A stretch of DNA of 64,000 bases from NCBI RefSeq assembly GCF_963664735.1, contig NZ_OY761553.1:3159001-3223000 (forward strand). Direction: 5' to 3'. Shown one piece after another: positions 24,952 through 33,707 of the stretch (positions within the stretch are counted from its first letter, which is position 1; each line of letters starts with the position of its first letter). Both the position numbers and the translations under genes were made by a program. The DNA is from an uncultured Cohaesibacter sp. (GTDB taxonomy: Bacteria > Pseudomonadota > Alphaproteobacteria > Rhizobiales > Cohaesibacteraceae). The notes beneath the pieces are model-generated. The model was given only the letters and a program-made list of their open reading frames with translations. It had not been told where the DNA came from and made no database searches.

Positions 24952-26055
24952 GTGTCTATCAGTGTTTTTTCTCGCCGTATCTATTTGCCATAAAGCCATG
25001 GCGGCAAGTGATTTCGCCTTTGAAAGAGAATCGACATGAAGTGAAGTGTACCAACATTCCCCACGATCAGCATAGTAAATATAACTTGCAGGATTGCTTT
25101 GATTAATTGAGCCACGTTTCTGCCCATCAAGAAATACATCATACTCTGCTAATCCTACAATCTCTTTTTTGGGCTCACCTATGTTTAACCTATTTAAATA
25201 GTTCAGTGTATTATCAACTATATTTTTAATATATTTCTTATATTTATCATTATCCAATGGACTTTTTCTATTTTCATTTATGTATTTCACCAACCTGCCC
25301 ATGACATCATAAACCTCATCGATCAGTTCACAAACTAATCCCTCTGAATATAAAATGTCTCTACCACCACAGTGGCGCAATTCAATTAATCCGTATCTAT
25401 TGAGCTTCTCAAAATTTATAGCGAAACTTTTTCCAAGGCCAAGACATCTTTCCAAGAACATCTTATCATAAACGTATAAGTTACCATCTCGAATAGCCGT
25501 TGTAACTTCAACGACAATGTTATCAATTTGGGTATTTGTGTATGAGTTTCCAGATCGCCCAAAATCTTCAAGGATTGACTTCTCATCGAGTTCCATTGCG
25601 AGGGCCAATGGCATGTAGTCTCGATATGCCTTGTCGACATCAAATGACATATGCAATCCGCAGCACTCATCCGTAAATCCTTCCTTATCCAGACAAAATT
25701 CCAGTATCTGAGAGAGAGCTTGATGAGCCTTTTCTTTTTTCATAGGTGGAGAAATAATCTCGACAGCGCACGGAACTCCTTCATACGCATTATTCTCGAT
25801 ATCGTATTCTTCTTTTACTGCCCATTTCCTCGTGGGATGAACACTATCTCTCACAGGAACACTAACAGGAGCATTCACGTATTTGCTCAGGTCATCTGCT
25901 ATAATTTTTCTCAAATAATGCGGAGCTCGCCCATCGTTATCTTGCCAATAGAAGCCATGTTCGTCAGCAGCTTTGATGAGTTCTGGATACCCATCAGCTG
26001 TAAACATGACCTCTAGTTCGAACCCAACGCGAATATCTCTATTTTTTATGGCCAT
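24940..26055 (-). CDS. Amidoligase-like protein (COOH-NH2 ligase fold)
   Basis: The 371-residue protein matches the putative amidoligase pattern: GFELEVMF near the start, CAVEIISPPM near residue 100, CCGLHMSFDVD near 140, and LIELRHCGGRD near 230. The family is related to glutamine synthetase and gamma-glutamyl ligases and is thought to form amide bonds on peptides or proteins. The substrate is unknown. The gene is much more AT-rich than its neighbours, which points to separate acquisition. A TTG four codons earlier is a weaker start. Confidence 0.75.
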   Translation of the reverse strand: MAIKNRDIRVGFELEVMFTADGYPELIKAADEHGFYWQDNDGRAPHYLRKIIADDLSKYVNAPVSVPVRDSVHPTRKWAVKEEYDIENNAYEGVPCAVEIISPPMKKEKAHQALSQILEFCLDKEGFTDECCGLHMSFDVDKAYRDYMPLALAMELDEKSILEDFGRSGNSYTNTQIDNIVVEVTTAIRDGNLYVYDKMFLERCLGLGKSFAINFEKLNRYGLIELRHCGGRDILYSEGLVCELIDEVYDVMGRLVKYINENRKSPLDNDKYKKYIKNIVDNTLNYLNRLNIGEPKKEIVGLAEYDVFLDGQKRGSINQSNPASYIYYADRGECWYTSLHVDSLSKAKSLAAMALWQIDTARKNTDRHSDA

Positions 26056-26085
26056 TTCATATTCCAAATATTGAATTAATTATAT

Positions 26086-27813
26086 TTACTTAATAAATGC
26101 CTTGGGAACGAACAGATGCGACAAATCCAATCCCGTATAGCTGATCTTCTGCATTTCCTCATTGAGGCGTCGCAGCGTGTAACCTCGTCCGTATCTGGCA
26201 GACATGCCTTCTTCACCGTGGCCCTGAATGGCGTCCATAACATCATGAGCCACTCCGCATTCTCGGCAAGCATCTTCTAGGGTATGCCGAAAGCTGTGAA
26301 AGACCAGAGTATCCCTCTTAATACCAATGCTCTCGAGATGACGCCTGAAATGCTTGGTAAATGGCGATGAATAATAGCCATCGTCACCAGCTTTAAGATC
26401 TGGAAAGACGCGCATTTGTCTAGCTTTCTTGCGCGACTCCACTAAGTCAAGAAATCCCATTTTGACCAAGTCTTGATGTATCGGTATCGATCTGACTGAG
26501 TTCCTGTTTTTGAGACGCTTGTCTTCGCCATCCTCGTTAATGTCGAAATATCGAACACCATTCTCTTCCTTGATATCAGACACATAAAGCTGAATAATCT
26601 CGCCAAGTCGAGCTCCAGTATACAGACCGATTAGAGGCACCCAATAGATGCCAGCATCCCGTGGCACCAGTTTGCCAGGCCGCTTCCAAAACCGCAGAGA
26701 CTTGCATCCCCGGTAAATTGGCACATTGAAGACTTTTCGAAGTTCCTCCATCGTGAAGGGATCTCGCTCTTCTCGAACGTTTTTGGTCCTCTTGATCTTC
26801 AGGCCTTTGAACAATCCGCTTTGCACATCATCATAGTTGGCATCTGCCCAGTTCCAAAATGCAGCAACAAAGCCAATGATCTTGTTGAGATTGCTGTCTG
26901 ACATCGGCCCCATATCAGCCGCCTTAGCAACCTCGGCAGCCTTGGCCAGCGATAGTCCCTTCAAAGCAATCTTCTTGTTCCAGTTTGAAGGAAGGCTGAG
27001 CAGCGCAGTTTTGAAGGCTTTAGCATCGACTTTGCGATATTGGTCAATCGGGCGATCTCCGACCGTTGCAAGAAAATGAGAGATCCATACCCGATGCTCA
27101 GAGGCTGTCTTTTCCTTCCAGTTACTGCGAGATCTTTCGGCGATCCAATCCTCCAGCGCCACCGAAAGCAATGGATAGTCAGAACGAGGCGTCACTTTCG
27201 GCAGAAGTGGGGTTTCAACAACTTCACCTTCATTGCGCCTTTGATTGTCCCGGTACGCACGAACTGTCGCCTTCAGCAGCTCTCGCTCCACAAGTCGCCA
27301 GGAAGGTGATCCAGATGCCAACTTAAGATTGACGCTATCCCACGTCAGGACTTCTTCAGCTTCACCATGAAGAAATACGTCAGATCGCCCTCGAGCCAAC
27401 TGCTCTTTGTTATAGCCGAGCGCATCCTCAAGCAGCTCACCATACTCATCAAATGTTGGAGCGAACTGAAGTGAACCATGGTCCGCATCATCGAGAAAGC
27501 CATCAAGCCGAATTTCTTCGTCTTCTTCGAGGAGATGAGCGTAATAGACATCTTGAATGTGCTTTAACTGTTCAGCGGTCAGCTCGTCTGCGGCGGGAGT
27601 GCTTTGTTTGTGCCGGTGCTCTTCGAACAATCTATCCACACTCGCCGCAGCAACTCGGACGCGCTTGAGCGCTTCTCGATAGTCCTTGGTCTTGAGCGAG
27701 AAGGTTTCTTCCGATTTTGGGTAGGTTTCCTTGATATCAACCGGGATTGCCGCGCGGTGATAATAGGTGCCTTTACGGCAAAAAAGTCGAGGATGTCCAG
27801 TCACTGCTTCCAT
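26086..27813 (-). CDS. int: Tyrosine integrase of element 1
   Basis: The 575-residue protein has a short N-terminal segment of the type RLFCRKGTYYHRAAIPVDI, a core-binding domain (YPLLSVALEDWIAERSRSNW), and a catalytic domain. The catalytic arginine is in YTGARLGEI near residue 400, the H-x-x-R pair is FHSFRHT near 508, and a further histidine is in QGHGEE. The nucleophile tyrosine follows in ARYGRGY. Its start lies 90 bases from the tRNA-derived repeat at 27904, the usual layout for tRNA-targeting integrases. Confidence 0.93.
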   Translation of the reverse strand: MEAVTGHPRLFCRKGTYYHRAAIPVDIKETYPKSEETFSLKTKDYREALKRVRVAAASVDRLFEEHRHKQSTPAADELTAEQLKHIQDVYYAHLLEEDEEIRLDGFLDDADHGSLQFAPTFDEYGELLEDALGYNKEQLARGRSDVFLHGEAEEVLTWDSVNLKLASGSPSWRLVERELLKATVRAYRDNQRRNEGEVVETPLLPKVTPRSDYPLLSVALEDWIAERSRSNWKEKTASEHRVWISHFLATVGDRPIDQYRKVDAKAFKTALLSLPSNWNKKIALKGLSLAKAAEVAKAADMGPMSDSNLNKIIGFVAAFWNWADANYDDVQSGLFKGLKIKRTKNVREERDPFTMEELRKVFNVPIYRGCKSLRFWKRPGKLVPRDAGIYWVPLIGLYTGARLGEIIQLYVSDIKEENGVRYFDINEDGEDKRLKNRNSVRSIPIHQDLVKMGFLDLVESRKKARQMRVFPDLKAGDDGYYSSPFTKHFRRHLESIGIKRDTLVFHSFRHTLEDACRECGVAHDVMDAIQGHGEEGMSARYGRGYTLRRLNEEMQKISYTGLDLSHLFVPKAFIK

Positions 27814-27903
27814 AGCTCCACTGTAACAGTCTAATGGAACAACGGGAAGTCAGATGCCTGACTTTTCAATAAGTTATTGATTATATGGAAGGGAAATAGG
27901 ATA

Positions 27904-27984
27904 TGGCGGAGAGACAGGGATTCGAACCCTGGAGACGGTTACCCGCCTACACGCGTTCCAGGCGTGCGCCTTCGACCACTCGGC
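27904..27984 (-). repeat. 81-nt tRNA-Ser(GGA) 3' copy, junction of elements 1 and 2
   Basis: These 81 bases are identical to positions 44359-44439 of the intact tRNA. Identity stops where the last 9 bases of the 5' acceptor strand would be (CTTTATC instead of CACCTCT). It is therefore an attachment-site duplicate, not a working tRNA. Its length shows that element 2 carries most of the tRNA gene as its attachment sequence. Confidence 0.92.
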
Positions 27985-28264
27985 TTTATCGTTATATTTC
28001 AATAATTAAGATCTGTCATCAATGTTCTGCTCGAATGGCTCGCAATGGGAGATTTCCTTCATCGTAAGACGACGATTTAGCTGTTTTTTGTAGCAAGATT
28101 TGTTGTGAATTTTGTAGCACGAGCTTGCATTCTCGCGCCCAAAGAATCTGAGGGCTTGGATCAAGCTTAGCCTAAGACATGTCATCGAACGCATGACAGA
28201 ACACATTAAGCGGGCTTTACTGTCCGCCGGATGAAAGCATTCTCTCTCACCTCACTTTGTGATC
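27985..28264. other. Left end of element 2, no gene seen
   Basis: The tract is AT-rich and holds two TTTTGTAGCA copies (about 28086-28095 and 28110-28119). The only reading frame runs through these repeats and does not look like protein. Confidence 0.45.
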
Positions 28265-28265
28265 G

Positions 28266-28373
28266 TTTTTCATGAAAATCCATAATTTGTTATCAAAATT
28301 CATTGTCTGTAAGTGTTTTTCATGAGATCCTCGCTAAGTAAGGCATTTTCACAGAGAGTAAGCATTTTTCATG
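28266..28373. repeat. Spaced TTTTTCATG repeats before and over the fic start
   Basis: TTTTTCATG occurs at 28266-28274, 28316-28324 and 28365-28373, 50 and 49 bases apart. The last copy includes the fic ATG. Related TTTTCAGG copies follow at 28395 and 28414 inside the gene. They may be an operator for autoregulation. Confidence 0.5.
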
Positions 28374-29909
28374 GAATTTGACGCTCAACATCAATTTTCA
28401 GGACCAGTCAGCGTTTTTCAGGAGAGCCGCCTTCCTGAAACTGCTCGCCCTGCCGGTTATGCAGCTCTAATTGATGCGTTCGACTTACAGGTTCCATTAC
28501 CGCTAACTTTGTGTGCCATTGGCCCTCGGCACAAGGTCTATGAGCAGGACGGCTGGCGTATTTACACGCCGCGCCACGAACCTGCCGCGACCCTAGAAGG
28601 CCATATGACCTTTGCTCTCAAATATGAAGGGCTCGATCTGCTTGTTCTCAAACGCCTGTTTAGTGCTCTTATTCCAACTGACCTTGAAACGATCATCAAG
28701 GCAAAACCCAATAGTGGCTATATGCGCCGCATATGGTTCCTCTATGAATGGCTATTTGGGAAAGAGCTGAACATACCGGACGCGAAAACTGGCACCTACG
28801 CGGAAATCGTCGATCCTAAATTACAATGCGTTGTAAAGGGTGTCACGTCTAGTCGGCATCGCGTGCATAATAACCTACCCGGAACGGCTACCTTCTGCCC
28901 GATGGTCCGGAAAACCAATAAGCTGGAGCAATTCATAGAGCAAAAGCTTGATGAAAAGGCCCACTCCGTGATTGGAAGGATTTCCAGTTCGCTTCTTGCC
29001 AGAACGGCAGCTTTCCTGCTCTTGAAAGACTCAAAGTCGAGCTATGCCATCGAAGGGGAAGCCCCTCCGCAAGACCGTATTCAGCGCTGGGGTAAGGCGA
29101 TTGGAGAAGCCGGCAAGCATCCGCTCGATGAAGCTGAATTCCGGCGTCTTCAAACAATCGTAATCGGCAAGGACAATCGCTTCGTCAAAATGGGACTGCG
29201 CAAAGAAGGCGGCTTTATCGGCGAGCATGATCGCGACAGTCGCGCACCTCTACCTGATCACATCAGCGCGCGCCATCAAGACCTTCCTGACCTGCTTAAA
29301 GGTCTGATCGCTTTTGAGCATGATTATGCTGGTGGCTTGGATCCTGTTATTGCCGCAGCAATTCTAGCCTTTGGCTTTGTCTATATTCACCCATTCGAGG
29401 ATGGAAACGGTCGTATCCATCGCTATCTCATTCACCATGTTCTAAGCGCCAGAGGTTTCAATCCTCCGGGGCTTGTCTTCCCCGTTTCCGCGGCAATTCT
29501 GGACAGAATCGAGAGCTACCGAAAAGTTCTTGAAAGCTATTCGACCCGATTGCTTCCACTAATTGAATGGAAGGCGACGCCCAAGATGAATGTTGAAGTC
29601 CTCAATGATACTGGTGACTTCTATCGCTATTTCGATGCCACACCACATGCGGAATTTCTTTTCGAATGTGTTCAGCGCACAATCGAACACGATCTGCCGG
29701 AGGAAGCCGCATTTCTCGAACGCTATGACCTATTCAGGACACGCGTTGAAGCTATTGCCGAAATGCCAGCGTCCATGATCGACTTGCTGTTCAGCTTTCT
29801 CAAACAGAATCAAGGACAACTTTCCAAGCGAGCAAGAACAACCGAGTTTTCGATGCTGACTGGAGAGGAAGTGAGTGAATTTGAAGCGCTGTATCAGGAG
29901 CTGTTTTAG
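28371..29909 (+). CDS. Fic-domain protein with internal inhibitory motif
   Basis: The 512-residue protein has the full Fic core HPFEDGNGRIHR from His340, preceded by the flap region. Upstream lies an inhibitory-helix motif SYAIEGE at residues 224-230, matching (S/T)xxxE(G/N), in which Glu228 would block ATP binding. This is a class II layout. Fic enzymes usually transfer AMP to a hydroxyl group of a target protein. The N-terminal 170 residues are unlike standard Fic regions. No separate antitoxin is adjacent. Repeats before and over the start suggest self-regulation. Confidence 0.88.
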   Translation: MEFDAQHQFSGPVSVFQESRLPETARPAGYAALIDAFDLQVPLPLTLCAIGPRHKVYEQDGWRIYTPRHEPAATLEGHMTFALKYEGLDLLVLKRLFSALIPTDLETIIKAKPNSGYMRRIWFLYEWLFGKELNIPDAKTGTYAEIVDPKLQCVVKGVTSSRHRVHNNLPGTATFCPMVRKTNKLEQFIEQKLDEKAHSVIGRISSSLLARTAAFLLLKDSKSSYAIEGEAPPQDRIQRWGKAIGEAGKHPLDEAEFRRLQTIVIGKDNRFVKMGLRKEGGFIGEHDRDSRAPLPDHISARHQDLPDLLKGLIAFEHDYAGGLDPVIAAAILAFGFVYIHPFEDGNGRIHRYLIHHVLSARGFNPPGLVFPVSAAILDRIESYRKVLESYSTRLLPLIEWKATPKMNVEVLNDTGDFYRYFDATPHAEFLFECVQRTIEHDLPEEAAFLERYDLFRTRVEAIAEMPASMIDLLFSFLKQNQGQLSKRARTTEFSMLTGEEVSEFEALYQELF

Positions 29910-30229
29910 GAGAATTCTTACCTAGTGATACCATAGAACAGTGTAGCGGCGTTTTCCAAATTACCCAAGACTTAAGGCCTCTCGCGATCGAGCCTATGAA
30001 ATTATTTAATTTCAAAAAAACAGCATTTCTTTCGCAAGAAACAGGCACCGGCACACCCTTGTTGTAGCCAAAATTTAATCTGAACTGCCCTTAGCTAAAA
30101 CTCTATGGTGCAAATCCTTACTTAAACGACCATTTATTGTGTTTCTCTTTTTCTTTAAGATAAATTAAAACCAGTAGTTACTAAAGTTGTATAGCTCAAA
30201 ATTAGAAGTAAGCTGATTGAGGAGAAACC
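29910..30229. other. AT-rich gap between fic and the next gene
   Basis: I see no convincing gene. The right part is AT-rich and contains the promoter area of the next gene, whose ribosome site GAGGAG stands 6 bases before its ATG. Confidence 0.4.
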
Positions 30230-31426
30230 ATGAAGGGAAGCTTAGCTCTTTGGTGCAAGAAAGCAGGCGATAGTGTGGACGGCCATTCTCCATCTCTGGA
30301 GCTGCATTTCAATTATTGGCAAGCAAATACGGGAAAGAAGTCAACTGATGCTCTTGATATGGGCGTATTGATTCATGACCTACGTGTATTCGACGAAATC
30401 AAAATTTATTTTCCTGGAAAAATCGATAGAAAAAATATTTTAGATCTATCGAGTGAATTGCATGACCGAAAAACACTTTCAGCTGTCTTTAATGACACCT
30501 TGGAAGTCGGCAATGATCACACATACTGCGAAGATGAAAAGAAAAAAATTTGCTTCCAAGCAAAATCTGGAGACACGGTAAGATTTCATGTTATGCGCAT
30601 GAATGTAGAGCGCGATATCAGAATTATGCCAATCGAGGAAACCGACGGACAAGAAGGGACTCTAATTACTATAGAAAATTCTTTTTTAAGAAAATTCAAA
30701 GAAATTGGTGAGCATTATTTTAGAGTTAGATTTTTACTTGATTCCGAAAGTCTGACAAAATTATTCCGTGACAAAATCAACCCAAAAGACCAAATCTTTT
30801 CCAGCACTTTCCTATCACTCGACACACTTGAATTCAGACTAAATGAAAGACGAAATTTCGGTGAGAAGCTTAGAGAAGAATACGAAAACGGGTCTGTGCC
30901 CGATATACGTGCAGTGCACTATTTTCTGATTAGAGATATCAATACAGAACTAGTTCGAGCTCACGCTGAATACCGAAAGATGCGCAAACTTGAGCCCAAT
31001 TTATGGGATGGCTACGTCCAAAGGATTGGAGATGTTTCTCCTAATGAAATGGTCATTTATCATTGGCGAGCCCAAGCATCAGAAAAAAGTGGAAACGTCC
31101 AAGATTTCATTGCCTATGCGGCTTTCAGACAACCCAATTCATTAGGTCCGATTCCTGTTGCGTCTTTTGTAATCGCACTTGGAAGCCTCGGAAGCGGTGT
31201 TTTTTCACTTTTTTATTACTTGATACAACGTCTTCGGAGCATCGATCCAATCGCAGTTGAAGCAAACAAACAGAGTTTTTATACAAGCTTGTGTGCAACA
31301 TTAATTGCTCTAGCGTTACATGTGCATTATATTTTTGGCCAAAGATCCTGCACTTTTTTAAGTTTTTGTGTGAGAAGCTATTTAGAACGACTCGGTCATA
31401 ATTTTGGGGTTGATTTTCCCAATTAA
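30230..31426 (+). CDS. Unknown protein with C-terminal membrane hairpin
   Basis: I do not recognise this 398-residue protein. The first 300 residues are soluble-looking and charged, with segments such as FRVRFLLDSESLTKLF and NEMVIYHWRAQASEKSG. Two hydrophobic stretches follow at about 307-330 (VASFVIALGSLGSGVFSLFY) and 352-369 (LCATLIALALHVHYIFG), so it is probably anchored by a hairpin. Base use is AT-rich compared with the core. The position in a defence-rich element suggests an accessory, perhaps defence, role. That is inference only. Confidence 0.65.
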   Translation: MKGSLALWCKKAGDSVDGHSPSLELHFNYWQANTGKKSTDALDMGVLIHDLRVFDEIKIYFPGKIDRKNILDLSSELHDRKTLSAVFNDTLEVGNDHTYCEDEKKKICFQAKSGDTVRFHVMRMNVERDIRIMPIEETDGQEGTLITIENSFLRKFKEIGEHYFRVRFLLDSESLTKLFRDKINPKDQIFSSTFLSLDTLEFRLNERRNFGEKLREEYENGSVPDIRAVHYFLIRDINTELVRAHAEYRKMRKLEPNLWDGYVQRIGDVSPNEMVIYHWRAQASEKSGNVQDFIAYAAFRQPNSLGPIPVASFVIALGSLGSGVFSLFYYLIQRLRSIDPIAVEANKQSFYTSLCATLIALALHVHYIFGQRSCTFLSFCVRSYLERLGHNFGVDFPN

Positions 31427-31507
31427 ATTTGTCTCTAAATGTCAAATTGATTATGCCATCTTGTGCAAATCATGTTAGCTTTCTGCTAGAGAGGAAATTT
31501 CAAACCA

Positions 31508-32005
31508 ATGATGACCTGTCAAATTGCCGAAACACATTTCGACGATTTTTCAACTGCCCTTCCACATTCGGTCGGCATGCAGGCAGTTTTTGGTTGCCTT
31601 GAGCATCTTGATCAAAATTACTATCCAGGTTTCAGAAAGTGGTTTTGGGACAAAGTGACAAATGACGTCTTCCACGACACCCGCCACATATTTACCGCAA
31701 CTTACATGGGACAGATAGTGGGTTTGGCTATTGCAAAGCGCGGTGAAGAGAAGAAGCTTTGCACTCTTTGGGTCCGAGAGGACTTTAGGGATTTTAACTT
31801 AGCCTCCGACTTAGCTGAGCAAGCATTTTTATGGATTGGAACCAATAAGCCTCTATTCACTATTCCCGAAGAGAAGATGCCTTTATTTAAAGGGCTTCTA
31901 AATAAGTGGAGCTTTGAAAACGTAACCGCTTATAAGGGATACTATCGCTCAAACAAATTAGAATACGTTTTTAACGGTTCTTTGTCGCCAGAGATTACTT
32001 CTTAG
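31508..32005 (+). CDS. GNAT-like acetyltransferase
   Basis: The 165-residue protein fits a GNAT fold: a central strand pair TATYMGQIVGLAIAKRG, then CTLWVREDFRDFNLASDLAEQAF, which matches the acetyl-CoA-binding strand and helix, and a late FENVTAYKGYYR. The pyrophosphate-binding loop is degenerate compared with RxxGxG/A. Substrate unknown. It converges on the kinase-like gene with an 11-base overlap of the stops and forms a compact AT-rich block with it and the ASCH gene. Confidence 0.7.
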   Translation: MMTCQIAETHFDDFSTALPHSVGMQAVFGCLEHLDQNYYPGFRKWFWDKVTNDVFHDTRHIFTATYMGQIVGLAIAKRGEEKKLCTLWVREDFRDFNLASDLAEQAFLWIGTNKPLFTIPEEKMPLFKGLLNKWSFENVTAYKGYYRSNKLEYVFNGSLSPEITS

Positions 32006-32534
32006 CATTAGCGATATACTGTTCAATTTCAAGTTCGTTATCAGAGCATATTATTTCAAAAGATGCATTCAATTCTCTAGCAATGAATTCAGCATAATTC
32101 TCCTCAATATTCGACATATTTGATATTGAACCGGCATCGACGGATGTTCTGCTCATCTCTCTCCGAGAGGAAATAACTCGACTGTTTGAAGATATAAATA
32201 TTATATCAGTTATAGGCAGCTTTTCTATAATATTCTTAGGGACTAACTGTGGCCCGTCAGAAGTTTCTATTAGCAAGTGCCCGTCGACGATACATTTAGT
32301 ATTAAAAGGCAACTTCCGTCTCAATAAATTTATCTCATCAACTAAAATAGTTTGATTATTAATGTGGTCCTTATATGATATATCGCATATTCTCACACCC
32401 TTCTTTTTAAGAATATTACTGGCGGAATAGACTTCAAGAGACGGGTTGGCCCTCTTATACCGAGAGACAAAACTGCTTTTTCCTGCCCGCGATAAGCCAC
32501 AAACAAAGACAATCAACTTACTCTTCCAATTCAT
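31995..32534 (-). CDS. P-loop kinase-like protein
   Basis: The 179-residue protein has Walker A GLSRAGKS at residues 13-20 and the layout of small nucleoside/nucleotide kinases, with IVDGHLLIE as a likely second strand and a helical lid region. It may phosphorylate a nucleotide or a small molecule. It overlaps the ASCH gene by 17 bases with no ribosome site of its own, so the two are probably co-translated. Confidence 0.72.
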   Translation of the reverse strand: MNWKSKLIVFVCGLSRAGKSSFVSRYKRANPSLEVYSASNILKKKGVRICDISYKDHINNQTILVDEINLLRRKLPFNTKCIVDGHLLIETSDGPQLVPKNIIEKLPITDIIFISSNSRVISSRREMSRTSVDAGSISNMSNIEENYAEFIARELNASFEIICSDNELEIEQYIANAKK

Positions 32535-32922
32535 TGAGCAAGGCGTTAGTAATGTAACACCAAGACTGCGGCGGCCTAAACCCGATTTTGTCCCTCAGAA
32601 CATCAAGAGATCGAGGCTGTTTTAGAGCTTCGACACTTCTGAGTTCCAACGCATTTCCACGCTCCAGACCTGAAAAATACTCCAGAAACACGTCGCGAGG
32701 AACACAGCTTAATAGCCCAACGCGATCCCATAGCACTGATGGCTCGCAGGAAATTACACGATCAACTATGCATCGATATGCTATCATTTTTCTTGGAGCG
32801 GTCACATATATGTAAGAAATCGTCGGTTTGACAATATTCGGTGGACGCCTCCTCAATTCATAAAGCTTCTTTCCTGACGTGATAAGGTCTACCCAGTTTG
32901 GCCTAATGCTCAACAATATCAA
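32518..32922 (-). CDS. ASCH-domain protein
   Basis: The 134-residue protein begins MILLSIRPNWVDLITSGKKL and continues YELRRRPP, the typical opening of ASCH domains, an RNA-binding fold related to PUA. The start is TTG, with AGGA 10 bases upstream. No nearer ATG would keep the conserved first strand. ASCH proteins bind or process RNA or modified nucleosides. With the overlapping kinase and the facing GNAT gene it looks like a small nucleoside- or RNA-modifying module. Confidence 0.75.
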   Translation of the reverse strand: MILLSIRPNWVDLITSGKKLYELRRRPPNIVKPTISYIYVTAPRKMIAYRCIVDRVISCEPSVLWDRVGLLSCVPRDVFLEYFSGLERGNALELRSVEALKQPRSLDVLRDKIGFRPPQSWCYITNALLNELEE

Positions 32923-32963
32923 ATTCTGTTATCCTTTAATAATGACGTCAATCACCCGTATGC

Positions 32964-33143
32964 TTATGAATTGCGGATTGTTTCAAGAATCGCCTCATAG
33001 CTCTGCGCAATATAGGCGAAGATATCCAGCGCCGCACCTACCACCTCTTTAAAATCATGCTCAAACTCTAAACCGTTCCGAAGGATAGTGCTCGATAAAC
33101 TTTTGCTTGTCGAGTTTGATGAAACAACTTTTTCGTTTCGCAT
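32964..33143 (-). CDS. Possible 59-residue protein divergent from the XRE gene
   Basis: A minus-strand frame from ATG 33143 ends in LEFEHDFKEVVGAALDIFAY and then IAQSYEAILETIRNS, which reads like a genuine helical protein. No good ribosome site is visible and the N-terminus is serine-rich. It could be a small partner of the XRE regulator or the remnant of a larger gene. Confidence 0.4.
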   Translation of the reverse strand: MRNEKVVSSNSTSKSLSSTILRNGLEFEHDFKEVVGAALDIFAYIAQSYEAILETIRNS

Positions 33144-33224
33144 GGCGAAAGGCCGTTCACAGCAAAGTTTCGAAAAAAATTTGGAATCTCAGCGAATCCC
33201 ATCAGCACATTGCTATATTAGTAA

Positions 33225-33241
33225 ATGCAACATGATTGCAT
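33225..33241. promoter_or_regulatory. Palindromic operator candidate before the XRE gene
   Basis: ATGCAA-CATGA-TTGCAT is a perfect inverted repeat 30 bases before the XRE start, in the region between it and the divergent small frame. Confidence 0.6.
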
Positions 33242-33271
33242 TAATCGAACAATTTTCAACCGAGTATCTTA

Positions 33272-33658
33272 ATGACCACCAATACTGAAGAATCCAAATT
33301 CACCCGCTATATTCGCTCCAAGATTGAAGCTTCCGAAAAAAGCCAACGCGAGTTGGCGGAACTTGTCGGCTACAATAACCAAAACATGATCGCCATGCTG
33401 AAAACCGGTGGCGTCAAACTGGCCCTCGATCGCGTGCCTGCCATGGCACAGGCATTAAAAGTTGATCCGCTTGATCTTTTCACGTTTGCCCTCACCCAGT
33501 TTTACGACGAAGACACCTGCAAGGCCCTGCTAGACATTATTGAAGCTGGCAACTCACCAATTGAGCGGGAAATTTTGGAGATTGTCCGGGCGAGCTCAAG
33601 TGGCACTCCTGAATTGACAGAAGAGCAGAGAAAGAAACTGACAGACCTCTTTTCATGA
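33272..33658 (+). CDS. XRE-family helix-turn-helix protein
   Basis: The 128-residue protein has an XRE-type helix-turn-helix at about residues 12-60 (QRELAELVGYNNQNMIAMLKTGGVKLALDRVPAMAQAL) and a charged C-terminus. Such proteins are repressors, often of their own promoter. A perfect palindrome lies 30 bases upstream. The next gene follows after 49 bases on the same strand. No toxin is evident. Confidence 0.85.
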   Translation: MTTNTEESKFTRYIRSKIEASEKSQRELAELVGYNNQNMIAMLKTGGVKLALDRVPAMAQALKVDPLDLFTFALTQFYDEDTCKALLDIIEAGNSPIEREILEIVRASSSGTPELTEEQRKKLTDLFS

Positions 33659-33707
33659 ACTCGTGTATTTCAATATTTTCATTTTTACTATCGAGGAGGA
33701 ATTACCA

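Larger units (their letters stand above)
14279..27903. mobile_element. Integrative element 1 at tRNA-Ser
   Basis: The region is bounded by direct repeats of the tRNA-Ser 3' end, with a tyrosine integrase at 26086-27813 close to the right repeat. Cargo: type I restriction-modification operon, ParB-like protein, RNase HI, serine resolvase and amidoligase-like protein. ACTGTAACA occurs near both ends (about 14371 and 27825), possibly as integrase arm sites. I see no conjugation or phage structural genes. Confidence 0.8.

Noticed and set aside
27904-27984. A second tRNA-Ser gene
   Set aside because: It lacks the last nine bases of the 5' acceptor strand, so it cannot fold as a full tRNA. It is an attachment-site duplicate.
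28006-28206. 66-residue minus-strand frame at the left end of element 2
   Set aside because: It runs through the integrase-arm-like repeats and has no ribosome site.
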